A stretch of DNA of 64,000 nt from Pleodorina starrii (lineage: Eukaryota > Chlorophyta > Chlorophyceae > Chlamydomonadales > Volvocaceae), in the NCBI GenBank assembly GCA_030267565.1, contig BRXU01000014.1:1214001-1278000 (forward strand), given 5' to 3'. The notes beneath the pieces are model-generated. The model was given only the letters and a program-made list of their open reading frames with translations, was not told the origin of the DNA and made no database searches. Positions 45,701 to 57,319 of the stretch are shown one piece after another (position 1 is the first letter of the stretch; each line of letters opens with the position of its first letter). A program made the position numbers and the translations under genes.

Positions 45701-48228
45701 GGTGGGTGGGTGGCTGGGTGGGTGGGTGGGTGGCTGGGTGGGTGGGTGGGTGGGTGGGTTTTAGGGTTGGTCGGTGGGTCAGAGGGTGGGTAGGTGGGTG
45801 AGGTGATTGGAACTGATTGGGGGGAAGGTACCGTAGTTGGTGGGTGGGTGAGGTAATTGAGCTGGCGGGCATTTGGGGCGTGTTTGGGCGATGGTGGGTG
45901 GGTGGGTGGCTGGGTGGGTGGGTGGCTGACGGACGTTGCCGGTTGCCGCATTTCGCAATCACACCCTCTTGCCCACCCACCACACCTTGCACACACTACC
46001 ACACCACCACCATCACCACCACCACCAACAACAACAACAAACAACAGCAACACTTATAAACGCACAGTCGCACACAATGCCGACATTCACCGCCACACCC
46101 CCGCCCTCCTCGGGCGCTGCTCCCCAACCCTCTCCCCCTCCCCCCCCCACACCCCCTCCCCATTCACTCTTCAAAATCCCCCCCCCCCCAACACACCCCC
46201 AGGTCCGCAGTCGGGAGTGGCGGGCTGCTCGCAAGAAGAGCGACGAGCTGCTCAAGTACATCACCACCAATGGGGGCGCGGCCACTCTGGAGGATGTGCG
46301 ACGGTGGGGTGGGGGGTCTGGAGTGGGGAGTTGGGCCTGGGGTGGGGTGGGATGGGGTGGGTGTGGAAACAACACGGGGCAATACTAGGGTGGGGTGGGG
46401 TGGGGTGGGGGCTAGGGTGCCCCGCTCCACTCCGCCCCGCCCCCGCCCCCTTCCTTCTATAAAGGAGCATATCACTCCCTGACCCCCTTCCTTACCTCCT
46501 TGACATCCGCGACATCAAGACCGAACCCATGCCCTACCCCTACCCCCGCCACCCAAACCCTCCTCCCACCCAAACACCCACCCACATCCCCCACCCACCC
46601 ACCCTTGCACCCTCGCTCCCCCTCCCCCTCCCCCTGGTATCTTCTTTTTAACCCCTCCCCGCCTCTTCCCCCCCCCCGTTCTTTTTAACCCCTCCTCCCT
46701 CTTCCTGACTCCTCACAGCAACACCGGCTACGACTCCCGCCTCCTGGTGGACTCCTACCTCAACTCCCCCCGCCTGCGTGAGCACCTGGAACCCAGCGGA
46801 GTGCCCCCCGCCTCCCAGCTGGCCTGGGACAGTTGCTCAGAGGCGGTGGATGCGGTGATGGGGCACGACGTGATGAAGAGCGTCAAGGGACTGGTGGCGG
46901 ACCTGCTGGACTACAGACCCGTACTGCTGTACCAGGTACGACAGGTACATGGTGTGTGTGTACGACACGGTGTATGTGGGGTGGGTGGGGTGTGGGGGGC
47001 GGGGTGTGGGTGGGGGGGCACCTGGCTCACCCGCTCACCCGCCCGTCGCACATACACGCGCACACACGCGTTCTTTCGGCCAAGGCTCCGTTTTGATTCC
47101 CTTTGCACCAGTGGCGTTTTCCACTCCCATCCTACCCTTTTCAATCCAGCCCCGACCATGAACCCGACCCGAACCCCCTCCCGAACCCCCACCTCCACCC
47201 CCACCTCCCGAACCCCCCACTTGCACCCCGACCTTGCCGTGCCTCAGGGCCAGTGGGATGCGGAGTGCGGCGCTGGATCCAACGACGCCTGGATCCAAAC
47301 CCTGCAGTGGCACGGACACGGCGGGTTTACCGCGGCGCCGCGCAGGCGAGGCAGGGGCCGGAGGGGTCGGGTTTGGGGGGGGGGGAAGAAGCGGGGGTTA
47401 ACAGAGGAAAGGTCCGCAGCGAAAGCAACTCAGACTCGGACGGGGCCCCCGGGGGGGGCAGAGGGGCCACGAAGGTGGTGTATGTGTGTTGGGGGGGGGG
47501 GTGTTGTGGGGGTGGGGGGGGGGCGTGGGGGGGGGCGAAGGGTGCTCGGGGGTGTGCCAGGTCCCCCTCTAAATACCCAGCACCATTGTTGCCGTTGCCA
47601 CTCTCTCAGTACTACCATGTCAGTACCGTGTCATGCCGTACCACGGTTCTGGATTTCGCCGCGTTTCGGTGCATGAAGTTGTACATGTCGTACTGTGTCG
47701 TACGGCGGCGCGCAGGTTCTGGCGTGTCAACGGCCGCATCGCGGGCTTTTGGAAGTCGTACAGCACGCTGGATGTGTTGGTGCTCCGAAACACGGGCCAC
47801 ATGGTGCCGCACGACAACCCGCTGGTGAGGCCGGGGGGAGGGGGGCACGGGGGGAAATGAGGGGTTTTGAGGGTTGGGGTAGATTGGAGGGAATGAGGGT
47901 TGGAGTTGGTTGCATTGGTTGATTGGGGTGGTTGAGGTGGATTTAGTTGGATTGGCCGGGTTGGATTTGACTTTGGGAGTTTCTTGAAGTCTTAACAATA
48001 TATGACCCCGACCGATACCCTGGATCGGGCAACCCCACCGCCCCCCGACCCCCGACCCCCCGACCGAAACCCTCCCTCCCCGGGGTCCCGCGCCAGATCG
48101 CCCAACTCATGCTGGAGCTGTGGGTGGAGACTGCCGTACGCGGTTTGGAGTACGACAGGGATCAGCGCGTGACGCCGCAGGACGAGGACGCGTTCGCCAA
48201 TCCGGACCAGGCGGAGCACTCTACCTGA
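42701..48228 (+). CDS. Serine carboxypeptidase, family S10 (CPVL-like)
   Basis: Eleven exons: 42701-43018, 43601-43760, 44302-44420, 44627-44674, 44969-45086, 45580-45689, 46203-46303, 46719-46935, 47248-47345, 47716-47824, 48097-48228. They total 1530 bases, or 509 residues. The enzyme removes C-terminal residues from peptides in the secretory or vacuolar/lysosomal system. A signal peptide covers about 1-28 (CLIVACMAAGLAGLSHCEA). Family motifs are GFLDVNPEKGSSMYYMYYEA, LWLQGGPGCSS (oxyanion hole, 104-113), LLYIEQPIGVGFS, GESYAGKYVP with catalytic Ser200, YQGQWDAECG with probable catalytic Asp401, and LVLRNTGHMVPHDNP with catalytic His458. Length fits the family (450-520). WLQGG instead of WLNGG resembles the CPVL/SCPEP1 branch. 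Introns 4 and 9 appear to use GC donors. Confidence 0.95.
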
Positions 48229-51066
48229 GGACGCGCGAGATGCGAGGCTGGTCATGAAATCATAATGTTGATGTTGATATGGATGATGTTGATATTGTTG
48301 TTGGGATGATGGCATCATGGTCCTTCTTGCCTTTTCAAGATGATTTGTTTTGATCGTGTGTTAGTCATGATCAAGATTATCATCTTGTCATGGTCCTCGT
48401 CATGGTCCTTTGATCATGATTCATTACCTTCCGAGAGGAGGAGCGAAGAAGACGAGAGCGAGCGCGATCAAGATGATTCTTTGACTGAAATGAAAGGAGG
48501 GAGAAGCTGGCAGCAGCTGGCAGCCGGCGAGAGCCGTCAGCTCAGGGGCCACAGGGCACAGGGAGGGAGAGCGACGACAACGACGAGAACGAGGGCGGGT
48601 ATCGTACGTTTTGCATACCGTAGATCCGTACATGCTGTTGTGAAATGACCAACGAGGTGGGTTTCCCACCCATTAGGACGCGCGGGCCCGCAACAAATTC
48701 AAGAAAGCGGATGGGGAGGGGCGCGCCTGCACCCCTCACCCCTCAACCCTCGGGGATCTGTTTGAGAGGCGCTCCACACGTCGGCTCGGTCTTGAGGCAC
48801 ACGGAGTACACCGCCCCTCCCCCGTCCGCCCGGGACCGTGTGAGTGTTTTCTTATCCCCCGTCCCGCTGCCGCAGCCCTAGCTGCCGTTCGCAGCAGTCG
48901 GGTAATCGGGCACCGATTGCTTGGATTGCAAAAGGCCACAGCGGACATGGTGGTGGTGGCTTTTCTTGGTGGAAGAAACCGAAACGAAGAACTCATTTGG
49001 GCGTTGAAAATGTCGTTGTCAAGTTGCGAGTTGGACTCGGGTGGAGTACGGCCGGCAGGAACGTACGGATGTACGGGTAACCGACCTGCGGCTGATGTCG
49101 GTACTTACCGACGGTGCGGTGACCGCGGTGTCTGTCGTACCAAGGGGGCATCTGGCTTGGGCGGTGTTGCAGTGGGGTTGTGCTGGTGGTAGGAGCAGTC
49201 GCCGGCCACCGCCTCCGCCGCCGAAGAGGCTTTGCCGGGGGATGAGTGGCCGGGCGCATTGGTGCATGCACGCCGCCGCGGCAGCAGCAGGGCCGTGGTG
49301 AGCGAGGGCAGCGATAGGATGGCTTGGCCATCCCACCCCATCAGTGGGTGGCTTGCCACGTTGTCGTACCGAGTTGTCGTACTTGCAGGGGTGGTGCTGC
49401 AGAGTGGCTGTTGCTTTGTGGCGTACGCCCGGCGTGGTGCACAGTGGGTTGGGTGGAAAGGAAATGAGGTGTGATGAGTTTGAGTGACGGGCCGTGCGGA
49501 TCTAAGGGGTTTCGGTGTGATGCCGTACGATGCCCGCTGTTTTCTTCGGGGGGGTCTGTGCGAGACGGCTAGGCGAGGCAGCGCCGAGGCGCCCTCCGCC
49601 AACTTCGTTGCTGGCAACACAATGCATGGGGGGTTGGCGGCAGGGGGGGCGCTCCAGGCTACCCCCGTTGTCCGCTTGCTCGGCAGGCTGAGCAGGTTCT
49701 GTAAGCCCCGTCCCATCCTTCCCTTCCCCCATCTTGTATGTAAGCCTGTCCCCAGCCTATGCCTGTCCCCATCGGCGCAGCTCTGGCTTGTGGTGATGAG
49801 TGCGATTGGAGCTCTTGTGAGCAGCCCGATAGGAGCGGATGGGGGAGAGGGAAGGCGGATGGCGAGAATCCAGGGGCGGACCAAAGTCGTCACAGTGCGG
49901 GCAGGAGTACGGAGTTACGTCTGCGGCGCGTGCGTAACAGGGCGTTCTCTCAGAGCGCCTAATGCCGAGGCGGTGCCGCCGGCTGGAGAAGGCGGCCGCG
50001 GCCGACGCGAGGTGGTGCGTGCGTCTCATCATCGGGATCAAGATAATAAGATCCAGAACAGGGCCGGTACCGTAAACGGAAGCGGCCGACAGATGGGCAC
50101 GTGCGGCCGCGACGTGCGTCCAAAGCAGCCCGCCGCAGACCGGGTGTGTTGTCGCCGCGAGGGTGCGCGCGGTTGCGGCCCGACGCCTCTGAAGCGTGCG
50201 GTGGGCCACAGGCGGTTTCCAGCTCCGTCCATACGGGGTGGAGTGATGGGGAGTTGCGGACCCGCGCGTATCCGCCTACCGGAAGCGGTTAAAGTCGACC
50301 TAGTCGACCAGTCTGTGTGGCAATGGCCATGGTGTCCGGCTGCGGGATTTGGGGTGCGGTAACGAGGGAGCGGCGGCCTGGGTGTGGTCCAGTTTGGAGG
50401 TAAGAGGGTGCAGGGCTGGGCACCGGGTGGCGTCTGTTGGAGTCTTGTCCCACAGGGGCGCACGTGGCCTCACGTGGTTACCGCCCAAGCGTTTGGCCAC
50501 GCGATCATGCATGAAAGGGAGAAAGGCGTTTCCGCGCATCCTCAAAAACAAAAACAATGCCCATAGGACACAAATTCCGGGGCAACGGAGGCCAAAGGCT
50601 GGAGGAATACTTGCGGCCCAGAGCATCATCTAGCTAGATGGTGAGTAGGTTCATTTTTATGGCTTAGCAGCACCGTAACCTTCGTCAGAAGCGGTGAATA
50701 GGATTAATAGTAAGCTTACAGCTGAAAAATCTGTGCACCTCCCCGGAACTTTTTTGGTGCTGTGTCTCTTGGGAGGAAACTGAAAAATTCGTTGCAGGTA
50801 AGCGGCACGGGGGTCGGATGCGCTTTCCTGTTCAGACTATCAAGCCCTTACAGAAACTAGCACGTTTCGATATAACTTGGGTGTATATTTGTATTCTCTT
50901 ACTGCATATCAGCATACTACGATAACCATTGAACCTGCTTCAGCCCGTTAAAAAACAATGATGTTACGCAATAATAGCTATGGTCTGTGAAGGCGATGGA
51001 AACAAGGCAAGTCGAACCTGAACCGAAGGTAGCAAGACCACGCGAAACCGGCAGCGCGTTCTCGCC
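48229..51066. other. Long stretch with no supported gene
   Basis: It includes the 3' UTR of the carboxypeptidase gene, which has repeated ATGATC/CATGGTCC motifs at 48250-48420. ORFs further on overlap on both strands and carry no recognisable domain. 50630-50960 is AT-richer and probably includes the promoter of the next ORF. Confidence 0.5.
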
Positions 51067-53277
51067 ATGCAGCCTGCGGATGGCCTGCGCGCGAGCGCCC
51101 AACACGGCATAGGAACAACAGCTTGCGATGCGCAGTTTGCGCTGGTGCCAACGCCGGAGTGCGCCTCCGGCTCCGCTGAGGCGCCGCAGCTTCCCGCGTC
51201 TTCAAGCCCCGCCTCGACCGCGGCTGCTCCAAGCCCCCCGCATGTACCGTTCCAACCCAGCGCCCAGCCCGCCTTCAGCTCCGTTCCGCCGCTTGAGATG
51301 CCGCCGGGCCCCGGCAGCTTGTCCTCAGCCTGCGGCGTCGGCGGTGCCCGGCGGCTTCGAGCCGGCAGCACCATCCTCAGCCCCACCGCGTCCTTCTTCA
51401 CCCCGCCTCAACAGCCGCCGGCGGCGCCACCAACCTCGGGCTACGGCGCCGCTTCCGGACCAGCGGCATTCCCTCCCTGGAACGCCCCTTCATGCGGTAA
51501 CCCTGCCGGGGACGCCGGCAATCTCAGGCCCGACGGTGGCCCAAGAGAGGGCGGTTCCGGAGCCGGGGACGGCAGCGATGGCGCGGGCGCGGGCTACACC
51601 GGCGGCTGCGCCGCCGGCGGGTCTGCAGGTCACCAGCGGGGCACGGCCAGCGGCGCTCTGACAGGTGGCATGACGGCCGCGGCGGCGCCCGCCTCCTGCG
51701 CCCCAATGACCTGGCCGCAGGCATCGGGCCCAGATCAGCCAGCGGCGGTGACCGCGCTGCCTCCTGCAGCCGCCGGCGCCGGCGCCGGCGGCGTCCCGTG
51801 CGCTCCGCCCGAAGCGTGTCGCAACCCGGGTGGCATGCTGCTGCACCGGGGCACCCTGCCGGTGGCGGTGCCAGCGCCGCCGCTGCCGCCGTTCCTGTTG
51901 CCGCGGGCAGCGGAAGCGCCGCCGCCGCAGGCGCCGGAGGCCCTGTCCCTACCATCAGGGGGCCCTCAGACCGCAGATGCCATTCCCGTAGGCGGCGGCG
52001 GCGGCGGCGCGTCCGCATCGCACGACACGGCTGTCGCGGCGGCGGCGGCGTGGTGGCCGGCGGAGGCAACGTACGCGCCGCCGCCGCCGCCGCCGCCGCC
52101 GCTCGGTACGACGTCCGCTTTCGCTGTTCCTCGCTACGGCAGCGGCCACCACCAGCAGGAGCAACAGCAGCAGCAGCAGCCGGCGCCAGAAGTCCCGCGC
52201 TGCGCTGGCGCCGGCGCCGGCGCCGGGCCCGGCTCATCCCCACTTCCCTTTCCTACAGCTGCTGCGGTCGTCGCCGCCGCCACCGCCGACGGCATTGGCG
52301 GCGGGTTCCCGGTCGCCGGCCAGCCGCCGCAGGTCGTACCTGCCTGGTGGGGTCAACAGCAACAACAGCAAGAACAGCAACATCAGCATCGGCAGGAGCA
52401 GGAGCAGCGGCAGCAGCAGCAGCGGCAGGAGCAACAGCAGCACCAACAGCACCAACAGCATCAGCAGCATCAGCAGGAGCAGGAGCAGTGGCAACAGCAG
52501 CAGCAACAGCAACAGCAGCAGTTAGCTCATCTTCTTCACCAGCAGCAGCGGCAGGAGCAGCAGCAGCATCACCAGCAGCAGCGGCAGGAGCAGGAGCAGG
52601 AGCAGGGCCCGCAGCAGGGTGACACATGGGCGCAGCGCTTGCCAGTGAAGCAACAACAGGGACAGCAGCAGCAGCAGGAACAGCAACAGGAGGTAGCGCT
52701 GCAGCAGCAACAGAACTGGCACCACCACCAGAAGCAGGACTGGCACCAACAGCAGCACCAGCACCAACAGCATCAACAACAACAGCAACAACGGCAGCAG
52801 CAACAATTGCAACAGCAACAGCAGCAACAACCGCCGCCTCAGCAACAGGCGCAGAACTGGCAGCAGCACCAGCAGCACCAGCAACAGCAGCAGCGCCAGC
52901 AACAGCAGCAGCTGCCGCCACAGCGTTTGCAGGCGGGGGACCCCTCCGTGACTCTGTCGGGACAGCCCAAACTCGCTCCGGCCGCCGTCTCGTTGCGCCC
53001 CGCCGGCGGCTACGAAAGCTGCCACAGCCGCTGGCAGTCCCTGACCGGACCGCCGCAGCCGCGCGCCAGCGCCAGCGGCGAGCTGCATGGCGGCGGTGGC
53101 GGTGGCGCCGGCAGCGGCGCCGGCGCCGGCAGCGGCGGCGACGGCGACGGCGCCGCTCTTTCGACCAGGCCCGAGTTCATTCGGCGTTTTGATGAGAAGA
53201 TAAAGGCGCAACTGTGTCGGGTGGGTGCAGAGCGGGTACGGCGGGGAAAAAGGAACTGCGACTGGGAAAGTGCGTGA
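51067..53277 (+). CDS. Gln-rich, low-complexity protein 1 (predicted)
   Basis: An uninterrupted 736-residue frame starting at CGCCATG. The N-terminal half is Ala/Pro/Gly-rich with few charges. Residues ~430-620 are dominated by Gln with His and Glu (CAG, CAA and CAC mixed), and a Gly/Ser/Ala linker follows. The only non-repetitive end is RPEFIRRFDEKIKAQLCR followed by a basic tail. Mixed Gln codons over some 190 residues suggest selection on the protein rather than a simple CAG expansion, so the frame is probably coding. Such Gln-rich disordered proteins are common among algal transcription and RNA regulators, but no DNA- or RNA-binding domain is visible and no function is assigned. Introns are possible. 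A hAT remnant lies 116 bases beyond the stop. Confidence 0.6.
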   Translation: MQPADGLRASAQHGIGTTACDAQFALVPTPECASGSAEAPQLPASSSPASTAAAPSPPHVPFQPSAQPAFSSVPPLEMPPGPGSLSSACGVGGARRLRAGSTILSPTASFFTPPQQPPAAPPTSGYGAASGPAAFPPWNAPSCGNPAGDAGNLRPDGGPREGGSGAGDGSDGAGAGYTGGCAAGGSAGHQRGTASGALTGGMTAAAAPASCAPMTWPQASGPDQPAAVTALPPAAAGAGAGGVPCAPPEACRNPGGMLLHRGTLPVAVPAPPLPPFLLPRAAEAPPPQAPEALSLPSGGPQTADAIPVGGGGGGASASHDTAVAAAAAWWPAEATYAPPPPPPPPLGTTSAFAVPRYGSGHHQQEQQQQQQPAPEVPRCAGAGAGAGPGSSPLPFPTAAAVVAAATADGIGGGFPVAGQPPQVVPAWWGQQQQQQEQQHQHRQEQEQRQQQQRQEQQQHQQHQQHQQHQQEQEQWQQQQQQQQQQLAHLLHQQQRQEQQQHHQQQRQEQEQEQGPQQGDTWAQRLPVKQQQGQQQQQEQQQEVALQQQQNWHHHQKQDWHQQQHQHQQHQQQQQQRQQQQLQQQQQQQPPPQQQAQNWQQHQQHQQQQQRQQQQQLPPQRLQAGDPSVTLSGQPKLAPAAVSLRPAGGYESCHSRWQSLTGPPQPRASASGELHGGGGGGAGSGAGAGSGGDGDGAALSTRPEFIRRFDEKIKAQLCRVGAERVRRGKRNCDWESA

Positions 53278-53501
53278 TCGCGGCGCTCCCGGCGGCGGCG
53301 GGTCAGGTGTGGGGTGTGGGTTCGTTGGGTCGCCATCCGCTCACGGGCATCCGGTACCGATGGCCTCCCTGAGGGGCTGACATGTGTCAGGACTAGGGTT
53401 GGCAAAAATACTATTTTCCCGAGGACGTATAGTAATATGTAGTACTACATAGTACTATATATAGTAAATAGTACTAGATTACTATTCTCTCTGGGGAACA
53501 T

Positions 53502-53812
53502 TCTCTTGGGTAGGGGTCCCGTACACCCACCCGTTTTGGCTCAAAATAACACCATTGGAATCCTCTTTATTAATACTTCCTAAATATAATTTTACTTCCT
53601 GAAAGGGAGCGGTCTGGGGCACCTTACAGCCCCTTAAGAGTCGGACGCCCATGGGAGTCTCTTGGGTAGGGGACCCGTACACCCACCCGTTTTGGCTAAA
53701 AGTAACACCATTGGAATCCTCTTTGTTAATGCTTCCTAAATATAATTTTACTTTCTGAAAGGGAGCCCTCTGGGGTACCTTAAGGCCCGTTTAGAGTCGG
53801 ACGCCCTCGGGA
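53502..53812. repeat. 156-base tandem duplication inside the hAT element
   Basis: Two copies beginning TCTCTTGGGTAGGGG at 53502 and 53658, each with TACACCCACCCGTTTTGGCT and CCTAAATATAATTTTACTT. They differ at scattered bases, consistent with age. Confidence 0.9.
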
Positions 53813-54272
53813 GTCCCCCGTCCAGGATGACGGGGAGGACCGTCTGGCCGTCCGCCGCACGGCGCCGCTTCGTCACCGTCTGCTGGACCGCCTCACTGCC
53901 GGTCGTGGTGCTCGGTCCGGCAGCTGACCCTGTCGCGCTCGGCTGCTGGCTGAGCTGCTGCACCTGCTTCAGCTGCGCATATGACTTGCAAGCGCCCGAT
54001 ACCACGTGATGATTGTTCGTATACGAGGGGTTCGAGGCGCTGAAGACGACGTCGCAGAAGATGCAGATCAGCTTGACCTCGCCGTCAACCCACTCTACTG
54101 TAAAATTCTCCCACAGGCTACCGGTCTTTGCGTTCGCCTTTTGGCTTTTCAGCTTATCATATTGCTTCCTACGCGCAGCAGCGACTTCAGCTGGCACATC
54201 AGGACCAGGTTGCAGGCCCCTTTTCGCTGGGTCTGCCCTCGGAGGCATTTCAACAACTAAAAGGGTGCACAA
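53748..54272 (-). pseudogene. Truncated hAT transposase, BED-type zinc-finger part
   Basis: A 174-residue frame on the minus strand. After a basic helix (AARRKQYDKLKSQKANAK) comes SLWENFTVEWVDG, then CIFC, then NHHVVSGAC at a BED-finger-like spacing. This is the DNA-binding N-terminus usual in hAT transposases. The frame ends without the RNase-H-like catalytic core or the C-terminal dimerisation domain, and none is found elsewhere in the element, so it cannot transpose by itself. A Ser/Thr/Gln linker and a KRRR motif follow the finger. Confidence 0.75.
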
Positions 54273-54866
54273 TCGATGTGCTGTCTGTCGTTACACACTT
54301 TGAATTCTAAGTATAAGACGGCGGCGGCCGACCTGCCGGTTGCCACATATAGTAAAACGTACTATTCCGGGGTCCCGATAGTACTACATAGTACTATATT
54401 ATAGTATACTATAATACTCTGTACGGCTTTCGTAAATAGTGTCATTTTTCGGCCTCCAACTAGGAAATAGTACTATAATAGTACTATACTATACTAATAC
54501 TCTTTTCTAGTATAGTATGCCGGCCAACCCTATTCAGGACCGACCCGCGGGCGTCGCCGGGGGCCCAGCGTGTCTCTCCCCCTCGTGGCGGGTTTGTTGT
54601 ACACCCGGAGGGAGGGAGGGAGGGACATGCGGCCGCGCCATCGTCGTCATCCGGGCGCGCGCACTCGGGGGGACATTCGAAACGCGCGTGTGGTTGTGTG
54701 TTGTGTGTCCGTGGGGGGCTGCGCGCGTGTGAGGTTGAGGCAGGCTGCCGACCACGCACGCGGCCATTGGGCAGACCAGGTTACCGCGCGCAGGCGTGCA
54801 GGCTTCCCCCCTGTGCCCTGTGCGTTGTCGACCGCGTGGAACCTCCTGGGCCACCCATCATCCAAG

Positions 54867-57032
54867 TGTGCTCCTGCGCGGCATTGTGCTCCTGCGCTGC
54901 ATTGTGCTCCTGCGCTGCATTGTGCTCCTGCGCTGCATTGTGCTCCTGCGCTGCATTGTGCTCCTGCGCGGCATTGTGCTCCTGCGCGGCATTGTGCTCC
55001 TGCGCGGCATTGTGCTCCTGCGCGGCATTGTGCTCCTGCGCGGCATTGTGCTCCTGCGCTGCATTGTGCTCCTGCGCTGCATTGTGCTCCTGCGCGGCAT
55101 TGTGCTCCTGCGCGGCATTGTGCTCCTGCGCGGCATTGTGCTCCTGCGCGGCATTGTGCTCCTGCGCGGCATTGTGCTCCTGCGCGGCATTGTGCTCCTG
55201 CGCGGCATTGTGCTCCTGCGCGGCATTGTGCTCCTGCGCGGCATTGTGCTCCTGCGCGGCATTGTGCTCCTGCGCGGCATTGTGCTCCTGCGCGGCATTG
55301 TGCTCCTGCGCGGCATTGTGCTCCTGCGCGGCATTGTGCTCCTGCGCGGCATTGTGCTCCTGCGCGGCATTGTGCTCCTGCGCGGCATTGTGCTCCTGCG
55401 CGGCATTGTGCTCCTGCGCGGCATTGTGCTCCTGCGCGGCATTGTGCTCCTGCGCGGCATTGTGCTCCTGCGCGGCATTGTGCTCCTGCGCGGCATTGTG
55501 CTCCTGCGCGGCATTGTGCTCCTGCGCGGCATTGTGCTCCTGCCCGGCATTGTGCTCCTGCGCGGCATTGTGCTCCTGCGCGGCATTGTGCTCCTGCGCG
55601 GCATTGTGCTCCTGCGCGGCATTGTGCTCCTGCGCGGCATTGTGCTCCTGCGCGGCATTGTGCTCCTGCGCGGCATTGTGCTCCTGCGCGGCATTGTGCT
55701 CCTGCGCGGCATTGTGCTCCTGCGCGGCATTGTGCTCCTGCGCGGCATTGTGCTCCTGCGCGGCATTGTGCTCCTGCGCGGCATTGTGCTCCTGCGCGGC
55801 ATTGTGCTCCTGCGCGGCATTGTGCTCCTGCGCGGCATTGTGCTCCTGCGCGGCATTGTGCTCCTGCGCGGCATTGTGCTCCTGCGCGGCATTGTGCTCC
55901 TGCGCTGCATTGTGCTCCTGCGCGGCATTGTGCTCCTGCGCGGCATTGTGCTCCTGCGCGGCATTGTGCTCCTGCGCGGCATTGTGCTCCTGCGCGGCAT
56001 TGTGCTCCTGCGCGGCATTGTGCTCCTGCGCGGCATTGTGCTCCTGCGCTGCATTGTGCTCCTGCGCGGCATTGTGCTCCTGCGCGGCATTGTGCTCCTG
56101 CGCGGCATTGTGCTCCTGCGCGGCATTGTGCTCCTGCGCGGCATTGTGCTCCTGCGCGGCATTGTGCTCCTGCGCGGCATTGTGCTCCTGCGCGGCATTG
56201 TGCTCCTGCGCGGCATTGTGCTCCTGCGCGGCATTGTGCTCCTGCGCGGCATTGTGCTCCTGCGCGGCATTGTGCTCCTGCGCGGCATTGTGCTCCTGCG
56301 CGGCATTGTGCTCCTGCGCGGCATTGTGCTCCTGCGCGGCATTGTGCTCCTGCGCGGCATTGTGCTCCTGCGCGGCATTGTGCTCCTGCGCGGCATTGTG
56401 CTCCTGCGCGGCATTGTGCTCCTGCGCGGCATTGTGCTCCTGCGCGGCATTGTGCTCCTGCGCGGCATTGTGCTCCTGCGCGGCATTGTGCTCCTGCGCG
56501 GCATTGTGCTCCTGCGCGGCATTGTGCTCCTGCGCGGCATTGTGCTCCTGCGCGGCATTGTGCTCCTGCGCGGCATTGTGCTCCTGCGCGGCATTGTGCT
56601 CCTGCGCGGCATTGTGCTCCTGCGCGGCATTGTGCTCCTGCGCGGCATTGTGCTCCTGCGCGGCATTGTGCTCCTGCGCGGCATTGTGCTCCTGCGCTGC
56701 ATTGTGCTCCTGCGCGGCATTGTGCTCCTGCGCTGCATTGTGCTCCTGCGCGGCATTGTGCTCCTGCGCGGCATTGTGCTCCTGCGCGGCATTGTGCTCC
56801 TGCGCGGCATTGTGCTCCTGCGCGGCATTGTGCTCCTGCGCGGCATTGTGCTCCTGCGCGGCATTGTGCTCCTGCGCGGCATTGTGCTCCTGCGCGGCAT
56901 TGTGCTCCTGCGCGGCATTGTGCTCCTGCGCGGCATTGTGCTCCTGCGCGGCATTGTGCTCCTGCGCGGCATTGTGCTCCTGCGCGGCATTGTGCTCCTG
57001 CGCGGCATTGTGCTCCTGCGCTGCATTGTGCT
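54867..57032. repeat. 18-base tandem array, about 120 copies
   Basis: Unit TGTGCTCCTGCGCGGCAT repeated in exact register for 2166 bases. Changes are almost only G to T in one position (GCGCTGCAT). That variant occurs in four consecutive units near the start, two more near 55050-55090, and singly near 55905, 56050, 56695, 56731 and 57022. A single C variant lies near 55545. Since 18 is a multiple of three, all six frames remain open (for example CAPARH, CSCAAL, AGAQCR), so openness alone does not prove translation. Confidence 0.97.
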
Positions 57033-57167
57033 AAGAGCTCATGTGCTGCTGTTGCTGCGGCCCACCATGCGCAGACCGCGAGCACGCAGCCGACGTGGGT
57101 ACTACCTCCCGGGGCGACCCGGAGTGGGGAGCAACCGGTCATAACCGCCGCCGCCGTCGCCGCCACC

Positions 57168-57283
57168 ATGGGCGCGAGTGCCAGCCCCGGTCTGGGTCCA
57201 GTTCCCGGCCCGGGCCCCCGCCTCGGCCTTGGCCTTGGCCCCGGACAACCGCCGGGCCGGGCGCCGCCCGATGGGGCGCCATC

Positions 57284-57319
<36 letters not shown>

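Larger units (their letters stand above)
53386..54540. mobile_element. hAT-type element remnant with target duplications
   Basis: The element proper is 53394-54532 (1139 bases) with 10-base perfect inverted ends TAGGGTTGGC / GCCAACCCTA. The flanks GTCAGGAC (53386-53393) and TTCAGGAC (54533-54540) match at 7 of 8 bases, as expected for an 8-base hAT duplication. Just inside both ends are palindromic AGTACTATAT-type repeats. It is far too short for a full transposase and keeps only an N-terminal BED-finger-like frame. Confidence 0.87.

Noticed and set aside
52234..52921. Poly-Leu and poly-Ala/Val ORFs opposite or beside the Gln tract
   Set aside because: Other-frame readings of CAG/CAA repeats. 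The Gln frame has mixed synonymous codons and sensible flanks.
54867..57032. CRISPR-like array
   Set aside because: Units are contiguous without unique spacers, and the DNA is eukaryotic nuclear.
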